From positions 1 through 64,000 of the forward strand of contig NZ_JACJKA010000001.1 in the NCBI RefSeq assembly GCF_016900355.1: DNA of 64,000 nt, given 5' to 3'. This document shows, piece after piece, positions 46,936 to 56,137 of this stretch. The notes under the pieces are model-generated. The model was not told the origin of the DNA and made no database searches. It saw only the letters and a list, made by a program, of their open reading frames with translations. The translations under genes and the position numbers were made by a program. Every line of letters begins with the position of its first letter. Position 1 is the first letter of the stretch. The stretch comes from Bacteroides mediterraneensis (GTDB lineage Bacteria > Bacteroidota > Bacteroidia > Bacteroidales > Bacteroidaceae).

Positions 46936-46963
46936 ATATTATAAGGTTTATGCTTCTTTCCTG

Positions 46964-46971
46964 CAAAGATA
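46964..46971 (-). promoter_or_regulatory. -7 box of purT
   Basis: TATCTTTG on the minus strand, 29 bp before the ATG. Confidence 0.6.
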
Positions 46972-47011
46972 ATATTTTTCTTCGGACCTTATACCATGAC
47001 CTGCCGATTTA

Positions 47012-47809
47012 TCAAGCCTCAGTTTCCGTCTCAACCAGCTTCTTCAAGGTCAGTAATTCAGTACCGTCCTCGCCCAACAGGCTCACTGTACCATCTTCTT
47101 TTACCTCAAAGCTGCGCACCTTGTTCAATGCATCCAGAATATTTCTTTCCGTTTCCATATCCGGACAAGCCATCATGGTAGAAATCATCTGAGTGAACTG
47201 CAAAGAAGAAGACTTTCCTTCTTCCTGAGAGAATCCGCCATTGATCGTATTGCAGCTGGCATTTCCATATACTTTTTTCTCTGCCAAGTCGAAAGTCAGC
47301 TGAGGTGTTTTCTCCGTTTTGCCGATTTCTGTTCCATTCACGGTCATAATCTGCCATGTACCGTCCAAATCATTTATAGAAACTTCCTTTACTTCCCGTT
47401 TCTGCAAAAGAATGAGCGATTTTCCATCGGCATCGTTCAAGGATACGCCTTCACCTACTTCTTCATATCCGGCCACCTTATTCAAGGCTTCCAACACACT
47501 CTGTTCTACCTTCATATCCGGACACATCATCCGGGTAGCTCCCACTTGTCCAAAGGAAATTTTCCCTGCATTCAGCGTGTCCAAGTTGAAGGTTCCCACC
47601 AGACGGTTGCAACCCGCATTTCCATACAAGCGGTGTTCAGCGTTGTCAAACCCCAGAAAAGGCGTATTTTCTGCACTTACTTTTTCCCCGTTTACTTCTA
47701 CAATGTTCCATTCCCCTGAAAAATCAACTACGGCTACCGAATTCTTTCCAGAACCGCAGCTCATCAGCAGGCAAGCAAAAGCCGCTGCTGCAAAATACTT
47801 CTTATTCAT
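47012..47809 (-). CDS. Lipoprotein with two META domains
   Basis: A 265-aa lipoprotein, lipobox LMSC with Cys18. Two META (HslJ-like) domains in tandem: FSGEWNIVEVNGEKV...LYGNAGCNRLVGTF...RMMCPDM (about 30-130) and LDGTWQIMTVNGTEI...VYGNASCNTINGGF...MMACPDM (about 145-250). META proteins are linked to heat or drug stress and to the envelope; no precise role is known. Upstream promoter candidate TATTTTTG at 47877-47884. Confidence 0.9.
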   Translation of the reverse strand: MNKKYFAAAAFACLLMSCGSGKNSVAVVDFSGEWNIVEVNGEKVSAENTPFLGFDNAEHRLYGNAGCNRLVGTFNLDTLNAGKISFGQVGATRMMCPDMKVEQSVLEALNKVAGYEEVGEGVSLNDADGKSLILLQKREVKEVSINDLDGTWQIMTVNGTEIGKTEKTPQLTFDLAEKKVYGNASCNTINGGFSQEEGKSSSLQFTQMISTMMACPDMETERNILDALNKVRSFEVKEDGTVSLLGEDGTELLTLKKLVETETEA

Positions 47810-47876
47810 AACTTGTTTCTCTTTTAATCGTAATCACATTTTCACAAACAATCCATTTTTAAGAATTGTTCATTTA

Positions 47877-47934
47877 CAAAAATACGGATATCCCTTGAAT
47901 ACTGCACCATGTTTGGATTTATTTTCTATCTTTG
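47877..47934. promoter_or_regulatory. Divergent promoter region
   Basis: Minus-strand TATTTTTG (47884-47877) for the META lipoprotein and plus-strand TATCTTTG (47927-47934) for the dehydrogenase gene, about 42 bp apart. Confidence 0.55.
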
Positions 47935-47983
47935 CATATTGAACGGTAACGTTTACCGGGCATTTAAAGTATCAAATTAATAA

Positions 47984-49177
47984 ATGAGTAAAGTATTGAT
48001 TATCGGTGCAGGCGGTGTAGGTACCGTTGTTGCACACAAAGTGGCTCAGCATCCGGAAGTCTTCTCCGAAGTCATGATTGCAAGCCGCACACAGTCAAAA
48101 TGTGATGCCATTGTCAAAGCAATTGGTAACCCCCACATCAAAACCGCTAAGGTAGATGCCGACAATGTGGATGAACTTGTGGCTTTATTCAACAGTTTTA
48201 AACCCGAAATCGTTATTAACGTAGCACTCCCCTACCAGGATTTAACGATTATGGAAGCATGTCTGCAAACGGGAGTAAACTACTTGGATACCGCAAACTA
48301 CGAGCCGAAAGACGAGGCTCACTTTGAATACAGCTGGCAATGGGCTTACAAGAAACGCTTTGAGGAAGCCGGACTGACCGCCATTTTAGGCTGTGGATTC
48401 GACCCGGGAGTAAGTGGGGTATATACTGCATACGCTGCCAAACACCATTTCGATGAAATCCAATACCTGGACATCGTAGACTGCAACGCCGGAAACCACC
48501 ACAAGGCTTTTGCCACCAACTTCAACCCGGAAATCAACATCCGCGAAATCACACAGAACGGACGTTACTACGAAAACGGCAAATGGATTACGACCAAACC
48601 GCTGGAATTCCATAAAGACCTGACTTATCCGAACATCGGCCCGCGCGATTCTTACCTTCTATATCACGAAGAACTGGAATCACTGGTCAAGAACTTCCCG
48701 ACCATCAAGCGTGCCCGTTTCTGGATGACTTTCGGCCAGGAATACCTGACCCACCTGCGCGTAATTCAGGACATCGGTATGGCCAGCATCGAGCCTATCA
48801 ACTACAACGGCATGCAGATTGTTCCATTGCAGTTCCTGAAAGCCGTATTGCCTAACCCACAGGATTTGGGCGAGAACTACGAAGGCGAGACTTCTATCGG
48901 ATGCCGTATTCGGGGTATCAAGGACGGAAAAGAACATACTTATTATGTATACAACAACTGCTCTCACCAGGCTGCGTACAAAGAAACAGGCATGCAGGGT
49001 GTAAGCTACACCACCGGTGTACCGGCCATGATTGGTGCCATGATGTTCCTGAAAGGCCTGTGGAAACGCCCGGGTGTATGGAACGTGGAAGAATTCGACC
49101 CGGATCCATTCATGGACGCGCTGAACAAATACGGACTGCCTTGGCATGAAGTATTCGACGGCGACCTGGAACTGTAA
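47984..49177 (+). CDS. Saccharopine dehydrogenase family, probably carboxynorspermidine synthase
   Basis: A 397-aa NAD(P)-binding protein: Rossmann loop VLIIGAGGVGTVVAHK at the start, then GCGFDPGVSGVYTAYAAKH and a C-terminal catalytic domain. It fits carboxynorspermidine dehydrogenase, which makes carboxyspermidine from putrescine and aspartate semialdehyde in Bacteroidetes polyamine synthesis. A lysine-pathway saccharopine dehydrogenase is less likely in this group. Codon use suggests high expression. Monocistronic. Confidence 0.88.
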   Translation: MSKVLIIGAGGVGTVVAHKVAQHPEVFSEVMIASRTQSKCDAIVKAIGNPHIKTAKVDADNVDELVALFNSFKPEIVINVALPYQDLTIMEACLQTGVNYLDTANYEPKDEAHFEYSWQWAYKKRFEEAGLTAILGCGFDPGVSGVYTAYAAKHHFDEIQYLDIVDCNAGNHHKAFATNFNPEINIREITQNGRYYENGKWITTKPLEFHKDLTYPNIGPRDSYLLYHEELESLVKNFPTIKRARFWMTFGQEYLTHLRVIQDIGMASIEPINYNGMQIVPLQFLKAVLPNPQDLGENYEGETSIGCRIRGIKDGKEHTYYVYNNCSHQAAYKETGMQGVSYTTGVPAMIGAMMFLKGLWKRPGVWNVEEFDPDPFMDALNKYGLPWHEVFDGDLEL

Positions 49178-49200
49178 TTGACTGAAAGATTACCTATATA

Positions 49201-49253
49201 AAGAATCAAGAATGGAGAACCGAAGCACTCATTCTTCATTCTTGGTTCTTTTC
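49201..49253 (+). terminator. Terminator after the carboxynorspermidine gene
   Basis: AAGAATCAAGAATG pairs with CATTCTTGGTTCTT (G-U tolerant), then TTTTC and further Ts. Moderately strong. Confidence 0.65.
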
Positions 49254-49282
49254 TTTTTTCTAACTTTTTCCAACAAACAATT

Positions 49283-49732
49283 ATGAACATAGGAGACAAA
49301 GCTCCCGAAATACTGGGAGTCAACGAAAAAGGTGAAGAAGTTCGCCTGAGCGACTACGCGGGCAAGAAAATCGTCCTCTATTTCTATCCCAAGGATATGA
49401 CTTCAGGCTGTACGGCACAAGCCTGCAACCTCCGCGACAACTATGCCGAACTCCAGAAAGCCGGCTACGAAGTCATCGGTGTGAGCATCAACGACGAGAA
49501 ATCACACCAGAAATTCATCGAGAAGAACCAGCTTCCGTTTACACTGATTGCCGATACCGACCACAAGCTGGTGGAAACTTTCGGTGTATGGGGAGAAAAA
49601 AGCATGTACGGACGCAAATACATGGGCACTTTCCGTACCACTTTCATCATTAACGAACAAGGCATCATCGAACGGATTATTTCACCCAAGGAAGTGAAGA
49701 CCAAAGACCATGCCGCACAAATCCTACAATAA
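49283..49732 (+). CDS. bcp: Thiol peroxidase Bcp (peroxiredoxin Q)
   Basis: Reduces peroxides using thioredoxin. The 149-aa protein has [17 protein letters not shown] with peroxidatic Cys43 and resolving Cys48 five residues later. The C-terminal [13 protein letters not shown] strand is typical. It ends 2 bp before recA, an arrangement that couples oxidative defence and DNA repair in one transcript. Confidence 0.97.
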   Translation: MNIGDKAPEILGVNEKGEEVRLSDYAGKKIVLYFYPKDMTSGCTAQACNLRDNYAELQKAGYEVIGVSINDEKSHQKFIEKNQLPFTLIADTDHKLVETFGVWGEKSMYGRKYMGTFRTTFIINEQGIIERIISPKEVKTKDHAAQILQ

Positions 49733-49734
49733 TT

Positions 49735-50787
49735 ATGGCCAAGAAAGACGAATTAGAATTTGAAGGAGGCATCGAAAACAACGCCCCCAAACCCGATAAC
49801 AGTGAGAAACTGAAAGCCCTGCAGGCCGCCATGGACAAAATTGAGAAGAGCTTCGGAAAAGGCTCTATCATGAAAATGGGCGACGACCACGTGCAGGAAG
49901 TAGAAGTCATCCCGACCGGCTCCATTGCCCTGAATGCAGCACTTGGTGTAGGTGGTTACCCGAAAGGACGTATCATCGAAATCTATGGCCCGGAATCCTC
50001 CGGTAAGACCACGCTGGCCATCCATGCCATTGCTGAAGCACAGAAAGCAGGCGGTATTGCGGCCTTCATCGATGCAGAACATGCTTTCGACCGTTTCTAT
50101 GCAGCCAAGTTAGGAGTGGACATCGACAACTTGTGGATTTCACAGCCCGACAACGGCGAGCAGGCATTGGAAATTGCCGAACAGCTGATTCGTTCCTCTG
50201 CCATCGACATCATTGTCATCGACTCTGTAGCGGCTCTGACTCCAAAGGCTGAAATTGAAGGCGACATGGGCGACAACAAAGTTGGTCTGCAAGCCCGACT
50301 GATGTCACAAGCTCTGCGCAAGCTGACTTCTGCCATCAGCAAGACCAACACCACTTGTATCTTCATTAACCAGCTGCGTGAGAAAATCGGTGTCATGTTC
50401 GGCAACCCGGAAACTACCACCGGTGGTAACGCGCTGAAATTCTATGCGTCTGTCCGCCTGGACATCCGCCGTGCCGCTCAGTTGAAAGACGGCGATGAAG
50501 TCATCGGTAACCAGGTACGTGTGAAAGTCGTAAAGAACAAGGTGGCTCCTCCTTTCCGCAAAGCCGAATTCGACATCATGTTCGGTGAAGGTATTTCCCG
50601 CAGCGGAGAAATCATCGACTTGGGTGCCGAACTGGGCATCATCAAGAAAAGCGGTTCATGGTACAGCTACAACGACACCAAGTTAGGACAGGGCCGTGAT
50701 GCCGCCAAACAGTGCATCCAAGACAATCCAGAACTGGCCGACGAACTGGAAAAACTGATTTTCGATGCGTTGAAAGACAAGGAATAA
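49735..50787 (+). CDS. recA: Recombinase A
   Basis: DNA strand exchange and SOS co-protease. The 350-aa protein has Walker [13 protein letters not shown]-like [14 protein letters not shown], loop L2 region [20 protein letters not shown] and [11 protein letters not shown]. The C terminus is shorter and less acidic than in E. coli. Co-transcribed with bcp; no LexA-like box was recognised. Confidence 0.99.
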   Translation: MAKKDELEFEGGIENNAPKPDNSEKLKALQAAMDKIEKSFGKGSIMKMGDDHVQEVEVIPTGSIALNAALGVGGYPKGRIIEIYGPESSGKTTLAIHAIAEAQKAGGIAAFIDAEHAFDRFYAAKLGVDIDNLWISQPDNGEQALEIAEQLIRSSAIDIIVIDSVAALTPKAEIEGDMGDNKVGLQARLMSQALRKLTSAISKTNTTCIFINQLREKIGVMFGNPETTTGGNALKFYASVRLDIRRAAQLKDGDEVIGNQVRVKVVKNKVAPPFRKAEFDIMFGEGISRSGEIIDLGAELGIIKKSGSWYSYNDTKLGQGRDAAKQCIQDNPELADELEKLIFDALKDKE

Positions 50788-50812
50788 CTTCATTCTTTTC
50801 TATAATTTAAGA

Positions 50813-50857
50813 ACGGATTCACTTTGCTGAGGTTCAGCGGGTGAATCCGTATTTTTT
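50813..50857 (+). terminator. recA terminator
   Basis: ACGGATTCAC / GTGAATCCGT stem with a 17-nt loop, then ATTTTTT. Confidence 0.9.
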
Positions 50858-50947
50858 ATGTCTTCTCCTTCCACCTAATACTTTCACCTACCTATTAAAT
50901 GACAAACTCCTATCCCGTTTCTTCCAAATCCCAGGACAAATTCTCTG

Positions 50948-51025
50948 TTTCACACTGTGGGATACAAAAACCACAGTGTGGGATATATATTTCACAGTGT
51001 GGGACACAAATCCCGCACTGTGAAA
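50948..51025. repeat. Array of four dyads with exact 21-bp period
   Basis: Four 15-bp units begin at 50948, 50969, 50990 and 51011. Each is centred on (CACA or CGCA)-N-TGTG; units 1 to 3 read TTTCACA/AACCACA then TGTGGGA, and the fourth is turned round as TCCCGCA-C-TGTGAAA. The gap from the recA terminator to the next gene (50858-51250) holds little else: no frame of good quality and a weak AT-rich promoter zone near 51200. Confidence 0.85.
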
Positions 51026-51250
51026 CAGAACTGTCGTCCCTTCAAAAAACAAGATGGATGCCTGCATTTTACCTTTTCCAGACACCCGCATCGCACAACA
51101 TGCTTGAGCTCCTCCCGCCCACCGTCTACGCACACAATCATTCTATTTTTCTCTTTATACGTTTTTCTTGACAAAAATCAGCGAAAGAAACAAAAAAATA
51201 CGCTATATTTACCACGATGAATTATTGTGAACCACTAAAAAAACGAGACT

Positions 51251-52222
51251 ATGACCTTAAAGCATCAATTTCTTTTCATATTCTGCCTGACTCTTTCCAC
51301 AGTTGCTGCGTGGGCACAAAGTAATAAATTTGCCAATTCGGCTTTCCGGTTTGCTACCCGTGCCGAGGCACAAATGCTGATTACAGAACTGGACGACTAT
51401 ACCCGCAATTGGAACCAGTTTGACATTGACGTCCGCTTACAGAAGCCTCAGGGACGTAAATCTGAACTCCTGCAATTCGCCATGGACCAGACACTCAACT
51501 GGAGCGATGAAGAAAAAGCACGTATCAGCAAAACCATGAAAAGCCTGGATGCAGAAATCAAGAAACAAAAATATCATTTGGAATTTCCGAAAGAAATTAT
51601 TTTCGTGAAGACCACTCAAAAGGAAGAGGGTAACGCACAGGCCTACACCCGTATGAACTGGATTGCCATTGGAGAGGAAGCTCTGAAAAGTGCCTCCGAG
51701 GAAGACTTTAAATACCTGATTGCCCATGAGTTGTTCCACCTGCTGACCCGACAGAATGCCGACTTCAAGAAAGACATATATCAGGTTATCGGATTTGATA
51801 CCACCGAAAAAGAGATCCTTTTCCCGTCCGACTTGGCAGAGATGCGCATCTCCAATCCCGACATCAGCCGCTACGACAGCTACGGCACATTCACGATCGG
51901 AGGACAGAAGCAATATTGCACCATGGTGATCTATACCGACAAGCCTTACGACGGAAAGACCTTGTTTGAGTACCTGAAAATCGGACTGGTTCCGCTGAAT
52001 GGGGAATTTATCCCCGTCCAAAAATCCGGTAAAACCATTATTTACTCATTGGACGATGCAACAGATTTCTACACACAGGTCGGAAAGAACACCAGTTATG
52101 TAATCAACCCGGAGGAAATCATGGCCGACAATTTTGCCTTCACCCTGATTGGCAAAAAGGACTTGCCCAATCCGGAAATCATTCAGAATACACAAAAGGT
52201 ACTAAAAGCCAATAACCGATAA
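51251..52222 (+). CDS. Secreted putative zinc metalloprotein, unknown family
   Basis: A 323-aa protein with a signal peptide (cleavage near AAWAQ, residue 23). It has HELFH at 159-163 (the HExxH zinc motif) in LIAHELFHLLTRQ and an EIMAD segment at 289-293 (ExxxD) that could give the third zinc ligand, as in gluzincins. A peptidase role is therefore likely but the family is not recognised. No operon partner; the gene stands between array and terminator. Confidence 0.7.
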   Translation: MTLKHQFLFIFCLTLSTVAAWAQSNKFANSAFRFATRAEAQMLITELDDYTRNWNQFDIDVRLQKPQGRKSELLQFAMDQTLNWSDEEKARISKTMKSLDAEIKKQKYHLEFPKEIIFVKTTQKEEGNAQAYTRMNWIAIGEEALKSASEEDFKYLIAHELFHLLTRQNADFKKDIYQVIGFDTTEKEILFPSDLAEMRISNPDISRYDSYGTFTIGGQKQYCTMVIYTDKPYDGKTLFEYLKIGLVPLNGEFIPVQKSGKTIIYSLDDATDFYTQVGKNTSYVINPEEIMADNFAFTLIGKKDLPNPEIIQNTQKVLKANNR

Positions 52223-52240
52223 AAAATTTCATATTCCTAC

Positions 52241-52282
52241 AAAAAAGTCAGGTTGCCTTAGAAAGGTGCCTGACTTTTTTTG
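52241..52282. terminator. Bidirectional terminator
   Basis: AAAAAAGTCAGG and CCTGACTTTTTT with inner TGCCT/AGGTG pairing; serves the metalloprotein gene and the minus-strand amidase operon. Confidence 0.88.
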
Positions 52283-52301
52283 TGATCACTTTATCTTATT
52301 C

Positions 52302-53102
52302 TTATTTCTTCCGAAAATCCTTTTCCAATGCCAACGTAATCCAGTTAGCCAATGCCTGCCGGTTGTCGGCAATAACCAGACGTTTCTGGTCTTGTGCATT
52401 CTGGATGTTTCCTACTTCCAGGAATACGCCTACCGGATTGGTCTTGCGAAGCACAAACAGGTTGCGTTCACTTACCGTACCATCGAATCCGCGATTAGGC
52501 TGATGGCGGTCGTATTTGGCACGGAACGTACGCTGCACCTCTTTTGCCAGCCGTTTTCCTTTTGAACTGCCCGGAGCATGATAAAAGTACACGTCGGTCT
52601 GGTTATGGCGTGCCCGACTGTCCACATGAATGAACACCGCCCGCTTGTAACGGCTCTTGTCCTGCCGATAGAGCCGATTGATGGCATCACAACGCTGCTG
52701 CAGACGGGCCACCTGATTCAGCGGTATTTCCTTGCCCATACAAGTCTCACGTTTGCTGTTGTTCAACACTGCCTGGTTACGGATGCCGTCTTTCTTGTCC
52801 TGAATAATGAAATACACTTTTGCTCCCCGCTTCAACAGTTCGCGGCCAAGACGAAGAATGATGTCATAGGCATACTCGTCTTCATGCAGTTCTTTCCCTT
52901 GATATTTGCCAATACAACCAGGGTCTGGACCACCGTGTCCGCTCACCAGATAAAAAACGGCTCCTTTCAAGGAACTGGAGATCACGGCATACGAAGCATA
53001 TTTCTTTCCTAACAGAGGTTCGTAGTGGCCTTTTTTCCTTGCGTACATTCCCAAGGGGAGACACAGCAAAAAGGCCAACAACATACAGCCATACTTCTTC
53101 AT
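52302..53102 (-). CDS. N-acetylmuramoyl-L-alanine amidase
   Basis: A 266-aa exported Amidase_3 enzyme that cuts peptide stems from peptidoglycan. Signal peptide to about MYARKKG; SGHGGPDPGC holds the zinc His, DEYAYDIILRLG the Glu, HVDSRA the second His, and VFLEVGNIQN the catalytic Glu. The ATG at 53102 overlaps the TGA of the upstream thioredoxin gene by one base, so the two are translationally coupled. The earlier in-frame Met is rejected for this reason. Confidence 0.92.
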   Translation of the reverse strand: MKKYGCMLLAFLLCLPLGMYARKKGHYEPLLGKKYASYAVISSSLKGAVFYLVSGHGGPDPGCIGKYQGKELHEDEYAYDIILRLGRELLKRGAKVYFIIQDKKDGIRNQAVLNNSKRETCMGKEIPLNQVARLQQRCDAINRLYRQDKSRYKRAVFIHVDSRARHNQTDVYFYHAPGSSKGKRLAKEVQRTFRAKYDRHQPNRGFDGTVSERNLFVLRKTNPVGVFLEVGNIQNAQDQKRLVIADNRQALANWITLALEKDFRKK

Positions 53103-53644
53103 CACTTCAGCAACTCCTCTATTTTCCGGCAAAGAGAAGCAAATTCCTCTTCATTATACAAACGCGTCATCATGACAATCTTTCCATCCTTCCCTATCAG
53201 GACGTTCCGGGTGATTCCGGCATTGCGCTCCGCATACTTGGCAAAGATATCTGCTCCCGGATCAAGGCCCAACGGATAGGTCACCCCTGTCTGCTTGGCA
53301 AAAGCCTTCACGCGTTCCAGCGGTTCATCACGATCTACCCCGTAGAGCACAAATGACGCATTGTCTTTATGTTTCTGCCAGATGTCTTTTTCGATAAAAG
53401 GCATTTCCTTGCGGCAGACCCCACACCAGCTGGCCGTGAACTGCAACATCACCACCTTGCCTTTCAGGTCGGACAGTTTCACCTTGCTGCCATCCGTCAG
53501 CGTCATCTCAAAATCGGGTGCCTCATCGCCCACCTTTACAATATATCCAGCCGCATCGGGAACCGGCTGGCTGGCCTGAAGAGGGGCATGGCTCCCCATA
53601 CATCCCATCAAAGCCAATGCTAAAAACAGCTTCTTCATATTCAT
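53102..53644 (-). CDS. TlpA-family thioredoxin-like protein
   Basis: A 180-aa envelope thioredoxin: a hydrophobic signal with a lipobox-like LMGC (Cys15), then the AhpC/TSA-thioredoxin fold with active-site Cys74 and Cys77 in WCGVC and FTASW before it. It reduces disulfides in the periplasm. Paired with the amidase, it may keep cysteine-bearing cell-wall enzymes reduced, which is inference. -7 box TATCTTTG at 53664. Confidence 0.9.
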   Translation of the reverse strand: MNMKKLFLALALMGCMGSHAPLQASQPVPDAAGYIVKVGDEAPDFEMTLTDGSKVKLSDLKGKVVMLQFTASWCGVCRKEMPFIEKDIWQKHKDNASFVLYGVDRDEPLERVKAFAKQTGVTYPLGLDPGADIFAKYAERNAGITRNVLIGKDGKIVMMTRLYNEEEFASLCRKIEELLK

Positions 53645-53663
53645 TCTAAATTATAATCCGGGC

Positions 53664-53671
53664 CAAAGATA
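53664..53671 (-). promoter_or_regulatory. -7 box of the TlpA-amidase operon
   Basis: TATCTTTG on the minus strand, 20 bp before the ATG. Confidence 0.6.
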
Positions 53672-53754
53672 ACACAAAAAAGTGAAAAACAGGCATATCG
53701 GAAGAGAAACACGTATTTTATCCACTGCACCGGATGTTTATACGGAAACTTTAT

Positions 53755-53762
53755 TACCTTTG
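53755..53762 (+). promoter_or_regulatory. -7 box of the XRE-cupin gene
   Basis: TACCTTTG, 33 bp before the ATG at 53795. Confidence 0.6.
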
Positions 53763-53794
53763 CGAAACATGAAAAACTCAAAACAACCCGACCT

Positions 53795-54373
53795 ATGGAC
53801 TGCACAAACATTATCGGAGAAAAAATCAAAGCGCTCCGAAGCAATCAGGAAATAAGTATTCAGGAACTGGCCGAACGTGCCGGCCTGACCGTGGAACAGG
53901 TGAGCCGCATCGAAGAAAACATCGACATTCCTTCGCTTGCCCCACTAATAAAAATCGCCCGTGTACTAGGGGTACGGCTGGGTACTTTTCTGGACGACCA
54001 GCCCAATGAAACGGGACCAGTGGTCTGCCGGAAGGGAGAAGCAGACGATACCATCGGCTTTTCCAACAATGCGACACAGGCACGGCAGCACATGCACTAC
54101 CACTCACTGGCAAGAAGCAAGGCCGACCGTCACATGGACCCGTTTATCATCGATATCGAAGCCGACAGCGAAAAGGATTTCTTCCTTTCCGGACATGAAG
54201 GAGAAGAGTTCATTATGGTGCTGAAAGGGGAACTGGAAATCAGCTACGGGAAAAGTACTTACCGACTGAAGGAAGGGGACACCATCTATTACGATTCCAT
54301 CGTGCCGCACCACGTACACGCTGCCGAAGGACAAGCCGCACAAATTCTGGCCGTGGTCTACACTCCGGCCTAA
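53795..54373 (+). CDS. XRE-cupin transcriptional regulator
   Basis: A 192-aa regulator: an HTH_3 domain (residues 5-66; [19 protein letters not shown]) and a C-terminal cupin (about 120-190; [20 protein letters not shown] and [14 protein letters not shown]). Such fusions sense a small ligand in the cupin barrel. It is 23 bp before the acyl-CoA ligase gene and likely regulates that gene and itself. Confidence 0.92.
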   Translation: MDCTNIIGEKIKALRSNQEISIQELAERAGLTVEQVSRIEENIDIPSLAPLIKIARVLGVRLGTFLDDQPNETGPVVCRKGEADDTIGFSNNATQARQHMHYHSLARSKADRHMDPFIIDIEADSEKDFFLSGHEGEEFIMVLKGELEISYGKSTYRLKEGDTIYYDSIVPHHVHAAEGQAAQILAVVYTPA

Positions 54374-54396
54374 GTCTTACTCAAACCTCCAACGAC

Positions 54397-56049
54397 ATGT
54401 TACAACTATCTGAAAGAACCTTGGGCGACTGGCTGGAGCACTGGGCGGAAGTGACTCCCGACAAAGAATACATCGTATATTCCGACCGCAACCTGCGTTT
54501 CACCTGGAAACAGTTCAACGAGCGGGTGGACCGTATGGCTAAAGGCTTGCTGGCCATCGGAGTGCAAAAAGACACGCACGTGGGCATCTGGGCCCGCAAC
54601 GTACCCGACTGGCTGACTTTTCTGTATGCCTGTGCCAAAATCGGGGCCGTGGCGGTCACCGTCAACACGAACTACAAGCAGGCGGAACTGGAGTATCTTT
54701 GTGAGAACTCCGACATGCATACGCTGTGTATCGTCGACGGGGAAAAGGACAGCAACTTCGTGGAAATGACCTACACCATGCTGCCCGAACTGAAACTCTT
54801 TGAACGGGGACACATGAAAAGCAAGCGCTTCCCCCACATGCGCAACGTGATTTACATCGGACAGGAAAAATACCGAGGGATGTACAACACGGCAGAGATT
54901 CTGCTGCTGGGACATAACGTGGACGACGAAGAACTGACACGGGCCAAAAAGCAGGTAAACAGCCACGACACCGTGAACATGCAGTACACCTCGGGCACTA
55001 CGGGATTCCCCAAAGGCGTCATGCTGACCCACTACAACATCGCCAACAACGGATTCCTGACGGGCGAACACATGAAATTCACCCCCGACGACAAACTGTG
55101 TGTCTGCGTACCGCTGTTCCATTGTTTCGGAGTGGTACTGGCCACCATGAACTGCCTGACACATGGCTGTACACAGGTGATGATTGAGCGTTTTGACCCG
55201 TTGCTGGTCCTGGCTTCCGTCCACAAGGAACGGTGTACGGCCCTCTATGGCGTACCGACGATGTTTATTGCCGAACTGAATCATCCGATGTTCAGCCTGT
55301 TCGACCTGTCAAGCCTGCGCACCGGTATCATGGCTGGCTCCCTCTGTCCGGTGGAGCTCATGAAACAGGTGGAAGAAAAGATGTTCATGCGCGTCACCAG
55401 CGTGTACGGACTGACGGAAACCTCACCGGGCATGACGCACAGCCGCATCGACGATGATTCGGAAGTGAGATACCACACCGTAGGACACGACTTTGAATTT
55501 ACCGAAGTGAAGGTGCTCGACCCGGAAACCGGCGAGGAATGTCCGATAGGGGTACAGGGAGAGATGTGCAACCGGGGCTACAACAACATGAAAGGATATT
55601 ACAAGAATCCGGAGGCTACGGCTGAGGTCATCGATGCCCAGGGATTCCTCCATTCGGGCGACTTGGGAGTGAAGGATGAAAACGGGAACTACCGCATCAC
55701 GGGCCGCATCAAGGACATGATTATCCGTGGCGGTGAAAACATCTACCCGCGTGAAATAGAGGAATTTCTCTACAAGATGCCGGGCATCAAGGATGTACAG
55801 GTGGCCGGCGTGCCTTCCAAGAAATACGGAGAAGCCGTAGGGGCCTTCATCATCCTGCACGAGGGATACACCATGAACGAGTTCGATGTCAGGGAGTTCT
55901 GCCAGGGGAAAATCGCCCGCTACAAAATTCCCAAATACATCTTCTTCGTCAAGGAGTTCCCGATGACAGGAAGCGGAAAGATCCAGAAATTCAAGCTGAA
56001 AGAACTGAGCGTAAAACTCTGTGCCGAACGAGGCATCGAGATTATATAA
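54397..56049 (+). CDS. AMP-binding acyl-CoA synthetase
   Basis: A 550-aa acyl-adenylating ligase: P-loop [21 protein letters not shown], the hinge [22 protein letters not shown] and the C-terminal catalytic Lys in GSGKIQK. Probably activates a fatty or aromatic acid with CoA; the substrate is not known. Operon with the XRE-cupin gene. GC content and codon use look richer than in flanking genes. Confidence 0.92.
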   Translation: MLQLSERTLGDWLEHWAEVTPDKEYIVYSDRNLRFTWKQFNERVDRMAKGLLAIGVQKDTHVGIWARNVPDWLTFLYACAKIGAVAVTVNTNYKQAELEYLCENSDMHTLCIVDGEKDSNFVEMTYTMLPELKLFERGHMKSKRFPHMRNVIYIGQEKYRGMYNTAEILLLGHNVDDEELTRAKKQVNSHDTVNMQYTSGTTGFPKGVMLTHYNIANNGFLTGEHMKFTPDDKLCVCVPLFHCFGVVLATMNCLTHGCTQVMIERFDPLLVLASVHKERCTALYGVPTMFIAELNHPMFSLFDLSSLRTGIMAGSLCPVELMKQVEEKMFMRVTSVYGLTETSPGMTHSRIDDDSEVRYHTVGHDFEFTEVKVLDPETGEECPIGVQGEMCNRGYNNMKGYYKNPEATAEVIDAQGFLHSGDLGVKDENGNYRITGRIKDMIIRGGENIYPREIEEFLYKMPGIKDVQVAGVPSKKYGEAVGAFIILHEGYTMNEFDVREFCQGKIARYKIPKYIFFVKEFPMTGSGKIQKFKLKELSVKLCAERGIEII

Positions 56050-56070
56050 ACTTTCAAACAACCAAAAGAA

Positions 56071-56118
56071 ATGGCTCCCCGGACGGATAAATCCATCTTG
56101 GGGAGCCATTCATTTTTA
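56071..56118. terminator. Terminator between convergent genes
   Basis: ATGGCTCCCC / GGGGAGCCAT with an inner GGAC-type loop, followed by TCATTTTTA; the other strand has TTTCTTTTG. Confidence 0.75.
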
Positions 56119-56137
56119 TTCTTTCCAATAATACACG

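Noticed and set aside
54406-55284. 292-codon minus-strand frame opposite the acyl-CoA ligase
   Set aside because: His- and Val-rich composition typical of an antisense shadow in GC-richer coding DNA.
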